Part shown: positions 8,234 through 17,173 of the stretch, piece after piece
How positions within the stretch are numbered: position 1 is the stretch's first letter
Layout of the letters: every line of letters begins with the position of its first letter
From: CBDHEY01 sp965262305
GTDB taxonomy: Bacteria; Pseudomonadota; Gammaproteobacteria; Pseudomonadales; Cellvibrionaceae
DNA: 64,000 nt
Reading direction: 5' to 3'
Assembly (NCBI GenBank): GCA_965262305.1
Contig: CBDHEY010000002.1
Location: 1,736,001 to 1,800,000, forward strand
Program-made: the position numbers and the translations under genes
Notes under the pieces: generated by a model
What the model saw: only the letters and a program-made list of their open reading frames with translations
The model's database searches: none
What the model was told of the DNA's origin: nothing

Positions 8234-10099
8234 ATGAATCGTTACCCGCTTTGGAAATATTTAATTGTCTTGTTTTTTGTATGCGTTGGTTTTTTATACG
8301 CATCACCCAATATTTTTGCCCCTGATCCGGCTATTCAAATTTCCGGCGCATCTGCTGGCAGAGAGATTAATCAACAAACGCTTAAGAGAGCAAAGAATCG
8401 TTTAGACGAACTTGATATCGCCTATTTTGGCGAAGATATTTCCGATAACACTGCTTTGATTCGTCTTAAAGATCGAGACGATCAACTTACGGCCCAAAGG
8501 CAAGTTCAACAGCACTTAGGCGCAGAATATGTCGTAGCGGTAAATATGGCTCAAAATACCCCTGCATGGTTGAAATCCCTGGGCGCAGGGCCCATGACTT
8601 TGGGCTTAGACCTCGCAGGTGGTGTGCACTTTTTGTTAGAAGTCGACACGCCTACAGTTCTAGAGGATGAAGTTAACAACTATTTCGGGCAACTTAAACG
8701 ATCGTTCCGAGAAGCGGGCATCCGCGGCTTATCCATAAGAGCGACTAAAAGCGAAGTGATCATCTCTGCAGATACAGATGAGAAACGTCAGCAGGTCACA
8801 GAAATTCTCCGTAAAGATTACTCTGAATTAAGCTATGACAGACAAGAGCGAGATGGCAAATACATAGCTCTTGTTACCCTGAGTGAGAGTTATATCCAAG
8901 AAAAAGAAGGTTTCGCTGTTGAGCAAAACCTAACAGCGTTACGTAACCGTGTAAATGAAATTGGAGTAGCTGAGCCTCTTGTTCAAAAGCAAGGCAAAAA
9001 TAGAATTGTAGTGCAATTACCGGGTATTCAGGACACGAGTTTAGCGAAATCAATTATTGGTAAAACAGCAAACCTGGAGTTTCGCCTTGAAGCCGATCCC
9101 TCCACGCTCAGATCTCAAAAAGAAAGCTTTGATTTTCGCAGCGAACAAGACCAAGCGCGTTTTGGTGGGGCTGAAGTCGAAAGACGTCCCATTATTAAAG
9201 GTGACAATGTAACAAATGCACAGATAGGCTATGACCAAGATACGGGTTTACCGCAAGTAAACATTCGGCTCGATGGTCAGGGCGCGTCCTTGATGCATAA
9301 GCGCACCGCCAAAAATGTGGGCCGTCGTATGGCTGTTTTGTTCATCGAGTATAAAACTCGCTACAAAAAATCCGTTGATGAAAATGGCGAAGAAATTACA
9401 AAGACCATTCAAGTGCCAACAAAGAAAATTATTAGCCTAGCGACCATTCAAAGCGCGCTGGGTAAAGAGTTTCGAATTACTGGATTGGATAATGCAGATG
9501 AAGCGTCTGAATTAGCATTATTGCTTCGGGCCGGTGCACTAGCGGCACCTATGACATTTGTTGAAGAAAGAACAATTGGGCCGTCTTTAGGTGCCGAAAA
9601 TATTAAGCTTGGCGTTAACTCAGTGATACTAGGGCTTTCCCTCGTGCTTGTCTTTATGGTGGTCTATTACCGCGTATTTGGCCTTGCCGCAAATATCGCA
9701 CTGACCGTTAACCTCGTTTTACTTATTGCTGTCATGTCCATTTTTGGCGCGACCTTAACACTGCCGGGTATCGCTGGGATTGTACTTACAGTGGGTATGG
9801 CCGTTGATGCTAACGTATTGATTTTTTCTCGCATTAGAGAAGAGCTAAAGAATGGCGTGCCACCCCAAACGTCAATTAAGTCTGGCTTTGAGCGCGCTTT
9901 CGAAACCATTTTAGATGCGAATGTCACCACCTTTATTGTCGCAATTATCTTGTTTGCGATAGGAACAGGGCCGGTTAAAGGCTTTGCTGTGACTCTGGCA
10001 ATCGGTATTGTTACGTCTATGTTTACCGCAATTATGGGTACTCGCTCTATCGTAAATCTGATTTACGGCGGACGTAACGTTAAAAAGTTAATGATATAA
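8234..10099 (+). CDS. secD: Protein translocase subunit SecD
   Basis: SecD works with SecF in the inner membrane and uses the proton gradient to pull proteins out of the Sec channel on the periplasmic side. From ATG at 8234 it has 621 residues. There is one N-terminal membrane helix (YPLWKYLIVLFFVCVGFLY), a large periplasmic domain with GLDLAGGVHFLLEVD and ALRNRVNEIGVAEP, and five C-terminal helices containing GMAVDANVLIFSRIREEL, which carries the conserved charged residues. An in-frame TTG at 8210 would extend the protein upstream but lacks family support. secF follows after 26 bp. Confidence 0.97.
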   Translation: MNRYPLWKYLIVLFFVCVGFLYASPNIFAPDPAIQISGASAGREINQQTLKRAKNRLDELDIAYFGEDISDNTALIRLKDRDDQLTAQRQVQQHLGAEYVVAVNMAQNTPAWLKSLGAGPMTLGLDLAGGVHFLLEVDTPTVLEDEVNNYFGQLKRSFREAGIRGLSIRATKSEVIISADTDEKRQQVTEILRKDYSELSYDRQERDGKYIALVTLSESYIQEKEGFAVEQNLTALRNRVNEIGVAEPLVQKQGKNRIVVQLPGIQDTSLAKSIIGKTANLEFRLEADPSTLRSQKESFDFRSEQDQARFGGAEVERRPIIKGDNVTNAQIGYDQDTGLPQVNIRLDGQGASLMHKRTAKNVGRRMAVLFIEYKTRYKKSVDENGEEITKTIQVPTKKIISLATIQSALGKEFRITGLDNADEASELALLLRAGALAAPMTFVEERTIGPSLGAENIKLGVNSVILGLSLVLVFMVVYYRVFGLAANIALTVNLVLLIAVMSIFGATLTLPGIAGIVLTVGMAVDANVLIFSRIREELKNGVPPQTSIKSGFERAFETILDANVTTFIVAIILFAIGTGPVKGFAVTLAIGIVTSMFTAIMGTRSIVNLIYGGRNVKKLMI

Positions 10100-10125
10100 A
10101 CCATAGAGAAAAAAGAGCTAAGACA

Positions 10126-11046
10126 ATGAGTGAACTAAAAATTATTAATTTTATGGGGCAGCGAAAAATTGCCAGCGCGCTTTCGATCTTTTTACTTGTG
10201 GTTTCAATAGCGTCGCTATCGATTAAAGGTATTAACTTTGGCTTGGATTTTACCGGTGGTACTATCGTCGAACTAAGTTATTCAGAGACAGCTTCTTTAG
10301 GTGGTATTCGTGAAGCGTTAAAAACACAGGGCTTTGACAATGCGGTGGTGGCTAACTTTGGTTCTGACCAAGATGTGCTTATTCGCATTCAAACTGAAGA
10401 CCCTCAAGTAGGTGACTCAGTTGCAAAACATCTAAAGGATGTCGCACCAAATGAAGTGGAATTAAAGCGTATATCCTATGTTGGACCGCAAATTGGTGAC
10501 GAACTTAGAGACCAGGGTGGGTTAGGTATGTTGTTCGCGCTAGTTGTTGTTATGGTTTACGTGGCTTTGCGATTTCAGTTTAAGTTTTCAATTGGCGCAG
10601 TAGCTGCATTAGCCCATGACGTGATAATTATCTTAGGGATATTTTCTCTATTTAGTATTGATTTTGATTTAACCGTCTTGGCTGCGGTTCTGGCGGTGAT
10701 CGGCTACTCGCTTAACGATACGATAGTGGTCTCAGATAGAATCCGTGAAAACTTCAGGAAAATTCGAAACGAAGATCCTATACAAATTATAAATACGTCT
10801 TTGACACAAACTCTCGGTCGTACCTTGATTACGTCATTAACCACTTTACTTGTATTATTGGCGTTGTTTTTTGTTGGCGGTGAATTAATTCATAATTTTT
10901 CTCTTGCTTTGATCTGCGGAATATTAGTGGGTACCTATTCGTCAATTTACGTAGCAGCAAATATTTTGATTTTGATGAAGCTTACAACTGAAGACTTGAT
11001 GCAGGTTGAGAAAGAAGGCGAAGAGTTCGACGATATTCAAGTATAA
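10126..11046 (+). CDS. secF: Protein translocase subunit SecF
   Basis: A 306-residue partner of SecD. An N-terminal helix is followed by INFGLDFTGGTIVEL, a short periplasmic domain, and the C-terminal five-helix block with LAAVLAVIGYSLNDTIVVSDRIREN, equivalent to the SecD charged motif. The length matches E. coli SecF (323). It probably shares a transcript with secD. No clear terminator follows. Confidence 0.97.
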   Translation: MSELKIINFMGQRKIASALSIFLLVVSIASLSIKGINFGLDFTGGTIVELSYSETASLGGIREALKTQGFDNAVVANFGSDQDVLIRIQTEDPQVGDSVAKHLKDVAPNEVELKRISYVGPQIGDELRDQGGLGMLFALVVVMVYVALRFQFKFSIGAVAALAHDVIIILGIFSLFSIDFDLTVLAAVLAVIGYSLNDTIVVSDRIRENFRKIRNEDPIQIINTSLTQTLGRTLITSLTTLLVLLALFFVGGELIHNFSLALICGILVGTYSSIYVAANILILMKLTTEDLMQVEKEGEEFDDIQV

Positions 11047-11108
11047 GGTTCTGTGAGTGGGTTTAACCCGTTATGTGCCTATTTGAAATCCAGATATACA
11101 ACGGCAAG

Positions 11109-11300
11109 TTAAGTGTTGTCATGCTTTAGATAGTAGACCTTTTTTGGTGGCGATTCTTTTAGAGGTAAATTCTCTTTTAACTCTTTTTGAGAGTTTGCTT
11201 TGGGCAGTTTTTCAATAAGGTGACAGTATTCTGGTAAAAAACTGTCACCCATTATTTCGAATATGTTTTTTATCGTGGTTTTTGTCTCTACAGTAAACAT
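11109..11300 (-). CDS. Small hypothetical protein
   Basis: A 63-residue reading frame on the minus strand in the secF-kinase gap, convergent with secF. It is charged, with no signal peptide or membrane helix and a lysine/proline-rich C-terminal half (LKESPPKKVYYLKHD). No family is recognised. A GGGA lies ~10-13 nt before the ATG, which is weak. It may be a real small gene or chance. Confidence 0.3.
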   Translation of the reverse strand: MFTVETKTTIKNIFEIMGDSFLPEYCHLIEKLPKANSQKELKENLPLKESPPKKVYYLKHDNT

Positions 11301-11416
11301 CTACTTGAATTCCCATATTTTATATTTAGTATAGTTAACAATTTGTTGTTCCAAGCGATACCAAAATAATTCTATTATTCGATTAGATCATTAAACGTGA
11401 CGCTGAAGGCCCAAAA

Positions 11417-13417
11417 TTGACTAACTTACTCAGCCCCATTTTCCGCCGTGACGAGCGCTATCGTAGTCTTGAGGATGAAATTAGCCGCTATCGCAGAATC
11501 TTTAAAGGAAGCCAAAACTACGGATTCGTGGATTGGGATTTACGCACCAACTCTATGGTATGGCACGGCGGCTATTGGCAATCCTTAGGTTATAGCGAAA
11601 AAGAAATCAGTAAACTTGTTGACCCAAACAACTTTACTGATTTTATCCATCCTGATGATCGGGAGCTTCTGCGTCAAACAGTTATCAGTCAGTTGAAAAA
11701 AGATATTATTCATGCTGGCGCGATGTTTCGTATTCGTAAAAAACAAGGTGGTTATATTTGGACGGAAATCCGAGTCGAAACGGAACGTGACGAAACAGGA
11801 TGGGCCATCCATCTCTCGGGGATCGTTTTTGATGTCACCCAATTGAAGCAAACGGAAGAAGCTTTGCTAGAGAGTGAGGCACGTCATGCAAGAATTATCC
11901 AGTCGTCGAGTGATGGCATTTGGGAGTGGAATGCCTTAGAAAATCTATTTAGTTTTTCTAGTCGTTGCTGGGAGCAAATAGGTTTTACTGAAAAAGATTG
12001 GCATAACGGAGTTGTTAGTAAGAACTTTAGGCATTGGAAAGACAGAATGGATCCTGATGACCGAGCCCGAATGAACGCCGCAATAGAAAGCCATATTCTA
12101 GAAAAAACACCCTATGATTTGGTTTATAGGATTAAAGGAAAGGAAGGTGATTGGCGCTGGATTCGAAGCCGTGGACAGATGACGTACAATGAAAAAGGCG
12201 AGCCTTTGTTGATGTCTGGAACGAATATGGACATCACCCAGTTAAAAGTTGCCGAAAAGCGTGTATTGGAGGCAAAAGAATCCGCCGAAAAAGCAAATAA
12301 GGCAAAATCTGAATTTCTTTCAGCGATGAGCCATGAACTGCGAACTCCACTGAATGCAATATTGGGCTTCGCTCAGTTATTCGAATTAGATCATAACCTT
12401 ACTGAAGATCAGCGCGATAATATTTTAGAAATCAAAAATGCAGGTCGTCACCTTTTAAAACTCATAGGTGATGTTTTGGATCTTACAAAAATCGAAGCTG
12501 GTCGTACCGAATTTACAAGCGAAAAAATTCCCCCTTTAAGGGTTATTCATTCTTGCTTGAGGCTATTAAAAAACCAAGCGGAAAACAGAAATATACAGAT
12601 TTTTGTAAATGAAAGAAGTTTCGAAGACTTTGTTATTTTTGTTGATGGTATGCGATTTAAGCAAGTAATGCTTAACCTGATAAGTAATTCGATCAAATAT
12701 AATAAGAAAGATGGTCAAGTAAAAATATATTGCGATGTATCAAATACAGGAATGATGAAGATATCTGTAGAGGATACAGGGAAGGGAATTCCAATAGAAT
12801 ACCAAAGTGAGTTATTTCAACCATTTAATCGTTTAGGCGCGGAAAAAAGTAACATTGAAGGAAGTGGTGTTGGATTATTGATTACCAAAGAGCTGACAGA
12901 ACATATGGGCGGTGAAATTTCGTATAAAACGGCCGAAGGGATAGGAACCACCTTTTGGGTTTGTTTTCCTGTTTGCCAGGAAAATAAAAAATCCGATGAT
13001 GAAGAAATGAGCCCTGATGAAAAAGACATCGCGCAACTTAATATTAAACAAGAAAAGACGATTCTTTATGTAGAAGATAATCCTTCTAACCAAAGGTTAA
13101 TGGAACAATTACTCGCTAAGTTTTCTAAACTTCATTTAAATATTGTAGGTGATGCTCTTCAGGGGCTTTATGCGGCAAGGTTGCAACATCCAGATTTAAT
13201 CGTATTAGATATAAATTTACCTGGCATGAACGGATTCGAAATGGTTGAAATATTAAAACAAGATTTTTCAACACAAGATATACCTGTAATCGCATTGACA
13301 GCAAATGCATTGGCGATCGATATCGAAAAAGGTAAAGAGGTTGGCTTTGACCACTACCTGACTAAACCCATAGATATTGCTAAGTTTATCGATATCTGCA
13401 ACGATCTTTTGATCTAA
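11417..13417 (+). CDS. Hybrid sensor histidine kinase (PAS-PAS-HisKA-HATPase-REC)
   Basis: A 666-residue cytoplasmic kinase without membrane helices. Two PAS/PAC domains occupy roughly residues 25-145 and 150-278 (IRKKQGGYIWTEIRVE and IKGKEGDWRWIRSRGQ are PAC-type). The HisKA domain has the phospho-acceptor His at ~306 in MSHELRTPLNAILGFAQ. The ATPase has its N box in LNLISNSIKYN and G boxes in VEDTGKGIP and GSGVGLLI. The C-terminal receiver has Asp ~598 in LIVLDINLPGMNG. The start is TTG with GAAGG 7-8 nt upstream. No separate response regulator or HPt gene is adjacent, so the output is unknown. argC follows after 29 bp on the same strand. Confidence 0.93.
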   Translation: MTNLLSPIFRRDERYRSLEDEISRYRRIFKGSQNYGFVDWDLRTNSMVWHGGYWQSLGYSEKEISKLVDPNNFTDFIHPDDRELLRQTVISQLKKDIIHAGAMFRIRKKQGGYIWTEIRVETERDETGWAIHLSGIVFDVTQLKQTEEALLESEARHARIIQSSSDGIWEWNALENLFSFSSRCWEQIGFTEKDWHNGVVSKNFRHWKDRMDPDDRARMNAAIESHILEKTPYDLVYRIKGKEGDWRWIRSRGQMTYNEKGEPLLMSGTNMDITQLKVAEKRVLEAKESAEKANKAKSEFLSAMSHELRTPLNAILGFAQLFELDHNLTEDQRDNILEIKNAGRHLLKLIGDVLDLTKIEAGRTEFTSEKIPPLRVIHSCLRLLKNQAENRNIQIFVNERSFEDFVIFVDGMRFKQVMLNLISNSIKYNKKDGQVKIYCDVSNTGMMKISVEDTGKGIPIEYQSELFQPFNRLGAEKSNIEGSGVGLLITKELTEHMGGEISYKTAEGIGTTFWVCFPVCQENKKSDDEEMSPDEKDIAQLNIKQEKTILYVEDNPSNQRLMEQLLAKFSKLHLNIVGDALQGLYAARLQHPDLIVLDINLPGMNGFEMVEILKQDFSTQDIPVIALTANALAIDIEKGKEVGFDHYLTKPIDIAKFIDICNDLLI

Positions 13418-13446
13418 TTGAATTGAGTTAATTAAAAATAGTAACA

Positions 13447-14415
13447 ATGTCAAAATATAAGATATTTATTGATGGTGAATCAGGAACGACAGGTTTACAA
13501 ATAAAACAAAGGTTAAAAAATCATTCATCTGTTGAAGTTATCAGTATTGAGTATGAAAAACGTAAAGACGTCTCGGAAAAAAAGAAGTTAATTTCTGATG
13601 CCGATCTAACTATTTTTTGTTTGCCTGACGCGGCTGCAAAAGAAACCGCATCCCTTATTGACGAGTCTCAAATTAATACACGAATTTTAGATGCGAGCTC
13701 GGCGCACAGAACCTCTGATAGATGGGTATACGGATTTGCAGAATTAAATTCTAAGCAGCGAAATAAAATATCGCTCAGTGATCGAGTGTCTAATCCAGGC
13801 TGCTATGCAACTGGTGCGATAGCACTTTTAACACCACTAACTGCAGCAGGCTTGGTTCCAAGTCATAAGCTTGTATCAATAAACGCCGTTTCTGGTTACT
13901 CAGGTGGTGGAAAAAATTTAATTGAGAAGTATGAATCCGGGAATGCTGAAACTAAACTGGTTCCCGATATTGGTTTGTATGGCCTTGAATTCAACCACAA
14001 ACACACAAAAGAAATTCAAAAATGGTCTAACCTGGAAAGACGACCACTTTTTATCCCTTCTGTAGCCAATTTTCGCCAGGGAATGCTCGTGCACATTCAA
14101 TTAGATTTAAGCGAATCTAATATGGCGACAAAGGTGAAAGACTTGATAGAAGTCTATCAAAATTATTATCGTGATGAGAAACTGATCGAAATTAAAGAAT
14201 TAAATGAAAATTCGGATAGTTTTAATCCGTATCTCTCTCCACACGGGATAGAAGGTAAAAATGAAATGGAAATAAGTGTTTTTGGTTCAGATGAATATCA
14301 AAGTGCTTTGATTGTGGCGAAATTAGATAACTTAGGGAAAGGTGCATCTGGTGCTGCAGTTCAAAACCTAAATCTTATGTTAGGTCTGCCCGAACTAGAG
14401 GCGGTAAATATTTAA
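13447..14415 (+). CDS. argC: N-acetyl-gamma-glutamyl-phosphate reductase (type 2)
   Basis: ArgC reduces N-acetylglutamyl phosphate to the semialdehyde with NADPH in arginine synthesis. At 322 residues, with the N-terminal FIDGESGTTGLQIKQRL Rossmann loop and FCLPDAAAKE, it belongs to the shorter type 2 branch. The catalytic Cys is in VSNPGCYATGAIALL, and VSGYSGGGKNLIEKYE and FRQGMLVHI are further family signatures. It follows the hybrid kinase on the same strand with no terminator between them. No other arginine gene is nearby, so it is a scattered biosynthetic gene. Confidence 0.93.
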   Translation: MSKYKIFIDGESGTTGLQIKQRLKNHSSVEVISIEYEKRKDVSEKKKLISDADLTIFCLPDAAAKETASLIDESQINTRILDASSAHRTSDRWVYGFAELNSKQRNKISLSDRVSNPGCYATGAIALLTPLTAAGLVPSHKLVSINAVSGYSGGGKNLIEKYESGNAETKLVPDIGLYGLEFNHKHTKEIQKWSNLERRPLFIPSVANFRQGMLVHIQLDLSESNMATKVKDLIEVYQNYYRDEKLIEIKELNENSDSFNPYLSPHGIEGKNEMEISVFGSDEYQSALIVAKLDNLGKGASGAAVQNLNLMLGLPELEAVNI

Positions 14416-14500
14416 ATTGCGAGTTGAGTCGGCCATGCTTGCTCCATGGCCGGTCGAGAGAGTATTGAGAGTATTAAAGATACGATAATTTCTATGCGTA

Positions 14501-15304
14501 TTAACGTAGATTGCCCATTGTTTTTTGCACTATCTGAAGCAATGGTTTGAATACCTTGGTTGTTCCACAAACGATATCTCCCTGATCTAAATAAGCATTT
14601 CCGCCTGAGAAATCAGAGAGTAAGCCTCCTGATTCTGTGATTAATAGTACACCGGCAGCCATGTCCCAAGATTTTAAATTCATTTCCCAAAAGCCATCGA
14701 ATCGACCCGCCGCGACATAGGCGAGATCTAATGCAGCAGAGCCTGCTCTGCGAACACCAGCAGTTTGCCCGGCAATTTCTCTTAGGCACGCTAAATATGG
14801 ATCGATGTTTTCGTAAGCGTAGCCATTAAAGGGCACCCCAGTTCCAATTAATGCTCCGTCTAATCCACCAAGATTAGTCACTCGGATACGACGTCCATTT
14901 AGCATTGCTCCTTTACCACGACTTGCGGTGAATTCTTCTTGCTTTATTGGATCGTAAACCACCGCGTGTTCTAACTTTCCTCTATATTTACAGGCAATTG
15001 ATATGGAGAAATGTGGTATGCCATGCAAAAAATTGGTAGTTCCATCTAATGGGTCGATTATCCATTCATAATCTGAATCTGGATTTCCTGAGACACCAGA
15101 TTCCTCTCCGAGGAACTTATGGTCTGGATAAGACTTATTTAAATGATAAATAATTTCTTGCTCAGATTTTCTATCGATTTCACTGACAAAATCGTTCATG
15201 CCTTTTTTCTCTACTTTAACGAGGTCAAGGCGTTCAAATGCGTTCTCTAAAATCAATCCCGCTTTTCTGGCCGCATTTAATGCGATAGTCAACATAGGTT
15301 CCAT
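14501..15304 (-). CDS. suhB: Inositol-1-monophosphatase family protein SuhB
   Basis: SuhB hydrolyses myo-inositol monophosphate and, in enterics, also joins the rRNA antitermination complex. The protein is 267 residues, starting MEPMLTIALNAARKAG. Metal-binding motifs are EESG, DPLDGTTNF and the C-terminal SWDMAAGVLLITESGG. It is divergent from trmJ with a ~500-bp gap and convergent with argC. A GC-rich hairpin (14430-14452, CGGCCATG/CATGGCCG, no T-run) separates the two 3' ends. Confidence 0.95.
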   Translation of the reverse strand: MEPMLTIALNAARKAGLILENAFERLDLVKVEKKGMNDFVSEIDRKSEQEIIYHLNKSYPDHKFLGEESGVSGNPDSDYEWIIDPLDGTTNFLHGIPHFSISIACKYRGKLEHAVVYDPIKQEEFTASRGKGAMLNGRRIRVTNLGGLDGALIGTGVPFNGYAYENIDPYLACLREIAGQTAGVRRAGSAALDLAYVAAGRFDGFWEMNLKSWDMAAGVLLITESGGLLSDFSGGNAYLDQGDIVCGTTKVFKPLLQIVQKTMGNLR

Positions 15305-15810
15305 GAAATACTCTTTGCTTGGTTCTTTGTGTCTTTAAATTCAGGTTACTGCGATGGGTATAGTTATGATAGGCATGCGGTAAAATTATACCAGTTGCTA
15401 ACACGTCTAATCCAAATATTTTTTAACAGAACTCAATTAAAACTAAGAGAATATTGCAAAGGTTGCAGCTTGGCAGTATTACACTGGGCTTGGGAGACAC
15501 TCACGGTTATCAAATAACTTTTAGTTTAGTTAATACTCTGAGTTTATATTAATTGAAATCAGATTTTGTCACGCTAGTTGCAGCGCTAAGATCCAAGCCT
15601 AAGCCACGATGCAAAATCCTAAGAGTACCGCGTGTTAGACTTTATAAATATGACTCTTCACGTCCTAACCAGAATGTGGCAATCGCCTCTCATTGCTTAA
15701 TTGGTATTTCCTTCACTTTTGCAAAGAGCTTCTAAATATTTGTTCATGGAAAAATCAGTTATGTGAGTATATAGTGGCCGCCTTTCAGAATTAGGATATG
15801 CCAAATTAAA
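15305..15810. other. 506-bp divergent intergenic region suhB/trmJ
   Basis: It should contain both promoters. Two short frames here (15329-15517 and 15553-15735) have no Shine-Dalgarno, no family resemblance and unlikely composition, so I do not call them genes. Near the trmJ side, GTATAT/TATAGT at ~15770 could be a -10. No RNA gene or repeat was recognised. Confidence 0.5.
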
Positions 15811-16566
15811 ATGAATGCTGCTCATTTCGAAAATATTAAGATCGTAATGGTGAATACTACTCATCCTGGCAATATTGGTGCTGCCGCCCGAGCGATGAAA
15901 AATATGGGGCTGAGTCAACTAGTCTTAGTCGAACCAAAAGAATACCCATCTGATAAGGCTATTTGGCGCGCAGCGGGCGCTTTAGATGTCTTAGACAAGG
16001 TTCAAATTGTCTCAGATCTTAGTGAGGCGATCGAAAATTGCCGTTTGGTAATAGGGACTTCGGCTAGAGAAAGGCGTATTCCTTGGCCATTGCTAACACC
16101 ACGTGAGTGCGGTGATAAGGTGATAGAAGAGGCGTCTCATCACGAGATTGCCATAGTGTTTGGTCGTGAGGATCGCGGCTTGACTAATGAGGAACTTCAA
16201 AAGTGCAATTTTCACGTAAATATTCCAGGAAACCCAGAATATCCGGTCTTAAACATCGCAGCCGCCATTCAAGTAATTTGTTATGAAATTCGCATGTCAT
16301 ATTTAACGGCAAAGGAGGGAAAACCCATTCACTTCGACGATTGGGACATGCCGCTTGCGACACAGAAAGATTTAGATTATTACTTTGAGCATTTAGAACA
16401 AACGCTAGAAAAACTTGGGTTTTATGATCCGGATAACCCTAGACAAACAATCACCCGATTGCGCAGACTCTATGGAAGAATTCGTCTTGATGAAATGGAG
16501 CTAAGCATTATGAGGGGAATGCTCACATCAATACAAAACTATATATATCGTTCCGAAAACAAGTAG
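15811..16566 (+). CDS. trmJ: tRNA (cytidine/uridine-2'-O-)-methyltransferase TrmJ
   Basis: A SPOUT-class enzyme that 2'-O-methylates position 32 in the tRNA anticodon loop. It has 251 residues (E. coli 246). The N-terminal IVMVNTTHPGNIGAAARAMKNMGL, the VIGTSARER motif, FGREDRGLTNEEL and the C-terminal knot NIPGNPEYPVLNIAAAIQ are diagnostic. It lies upstream of the iscR promoter, which is also its position in Pseudomonas, except that cysE is absent between trmJ and iscR here. Confidence 0.95.
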   Translation: MNAAHFENIKIVMVNTTHPGNIGAAARAMKNMGLSQLVLVEPKEYPSDKAIWRAAGALDVLDKVQIVSDLSEAIENCRLVIGTSARERRIPWPLLTPRECGDKVIEEASHHEIAIVFGREDRGLTNEELQKCNFHVNIPGNPEYPVLNIAAAIQVICYEIRMSYLTAKEGKPIHFDDWDMPLATQKDLDYYFEHLEQTLEKLGFYDPDNPRQTITRLRRLYGRIRLDEMELSIMRGMLTSIQNYIYRSENK

Positions 16567-16608
16567 TGCTCAGGCTAAAATTTTGTGTAAAAAAGCGCTA
16601 TTCTAATA

Positions 16609-16633
16609 ATACTTGACTAAAATACTAGGTTAT
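16609..16633 (+). promoter_or_regulatory. IscR type 1 operator overlapping the iscR promoter
   Basis: The 25-bp site begins ATACTTGACTAAAAT and ends TAT at 16633. It matches the known Fe-S-IscR type 1 consensus (ATASYYGACTRWWWYAGTCRRSTAT) at all but three positions. The TTGACT inside it (16613-16618) is also a good -35, with AATAAT 17 nt downstream (16636-16641). A second half-site-like ATACTTGA lies at ~16650. This predicts autorepression by [2Fe-2S]-IscR. Confidence 0.7.
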
Positions 16634-16670
16634 TAAATAATACACCAAAAATACTTGAATGGTGTGCTTT

Positions 16671-17162
16671 ATGCGTCTTACCACTAAAGGTAGATATGCC
16701 GTTACGGCTATGTTGGACTTGGCATTACATGCCCAGAAAAACCCTGTGAGTCTGTCAGATATTTCAAAACGCCAAGGGATTTCCTTGTCCTATTTGGAGC
16801 AACTTTTCTCCAAACTACGACAAAATGAACTTGTTTCAAGCGTTAGAGGGCCTGGTGGTGGCTATAAACTTAGTAGGGAACAAGATAATATTTTTGTTGC
16901 TGAAATTATAGATGCTGTGAACGAGTCGATAGATGCGACGAGCTGTCAAGGTCAAGGTGATTGCCAGCAGGGTGAAGTATGTTTAACTCATTATCTTTGG
17001 TGTGATCTCAGCACACAGATACACTCGTTTTTGAGTGGTATAAGTTTAGGCAGTTTAGTAAATCGACAAGAAGTTAAAGCGGTCGCACAACGCCAAGAGC
17101 GACAACTAGAAAATGCGATTGAGAAAGATTCAACGCTTATTAGCCGTTCGGCTGAGGTTTAG
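16671..17162 (+). CDS. iscR: Fe-S cluster regulator IscR (Rrf2 family)
   Basis: IscR binds a [2Fe-2S] cluster and represses Fe-S assembly genes when cluster supply is adequate. From ATG at 16671 (MRLTTKGRYAVTAMLDLALH, the standard N-terminus, GGTG six bases upstream) it has 163 residues. The winged helix is followed by the ligand motif SCQGQGDCQQGEVCLTHYLW: three cysteines spaced C-x5-C-x5-C and the His. An ATG 4 codons upstream is also open. It heads the nine-gene Fe-S operon, and a type 1 IscR site overlaps its promoter. Confidence 0.96.
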   Translation: MRLTTKGRYAVTAMLDLALHAQKNPVSLSDISKRQGISLSYLEQLFSKLRQNELVSSVRGPGGGYKLSREQDNIFVAEIIDAVNESIDATSCQGQGDCQQGEVCLTHYLWCDLSTQIHSFLSGISLGSLVNRQEVKAVAQRQERQLENAIEKDSTLISRSAEV

Positions 17163-17173
17163 TTTTTTAATTC

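Noticed and set aside
14430..14452. Terminator between argC and suhB
   Set aside because: The GC-rich hairpin is real, but no T-run follows on either strand.
15329..15735. Two short plus-strand genes between suhB and trmJ
   Set aside because: No start signals, no family features; composition looks like intergenic DNA.
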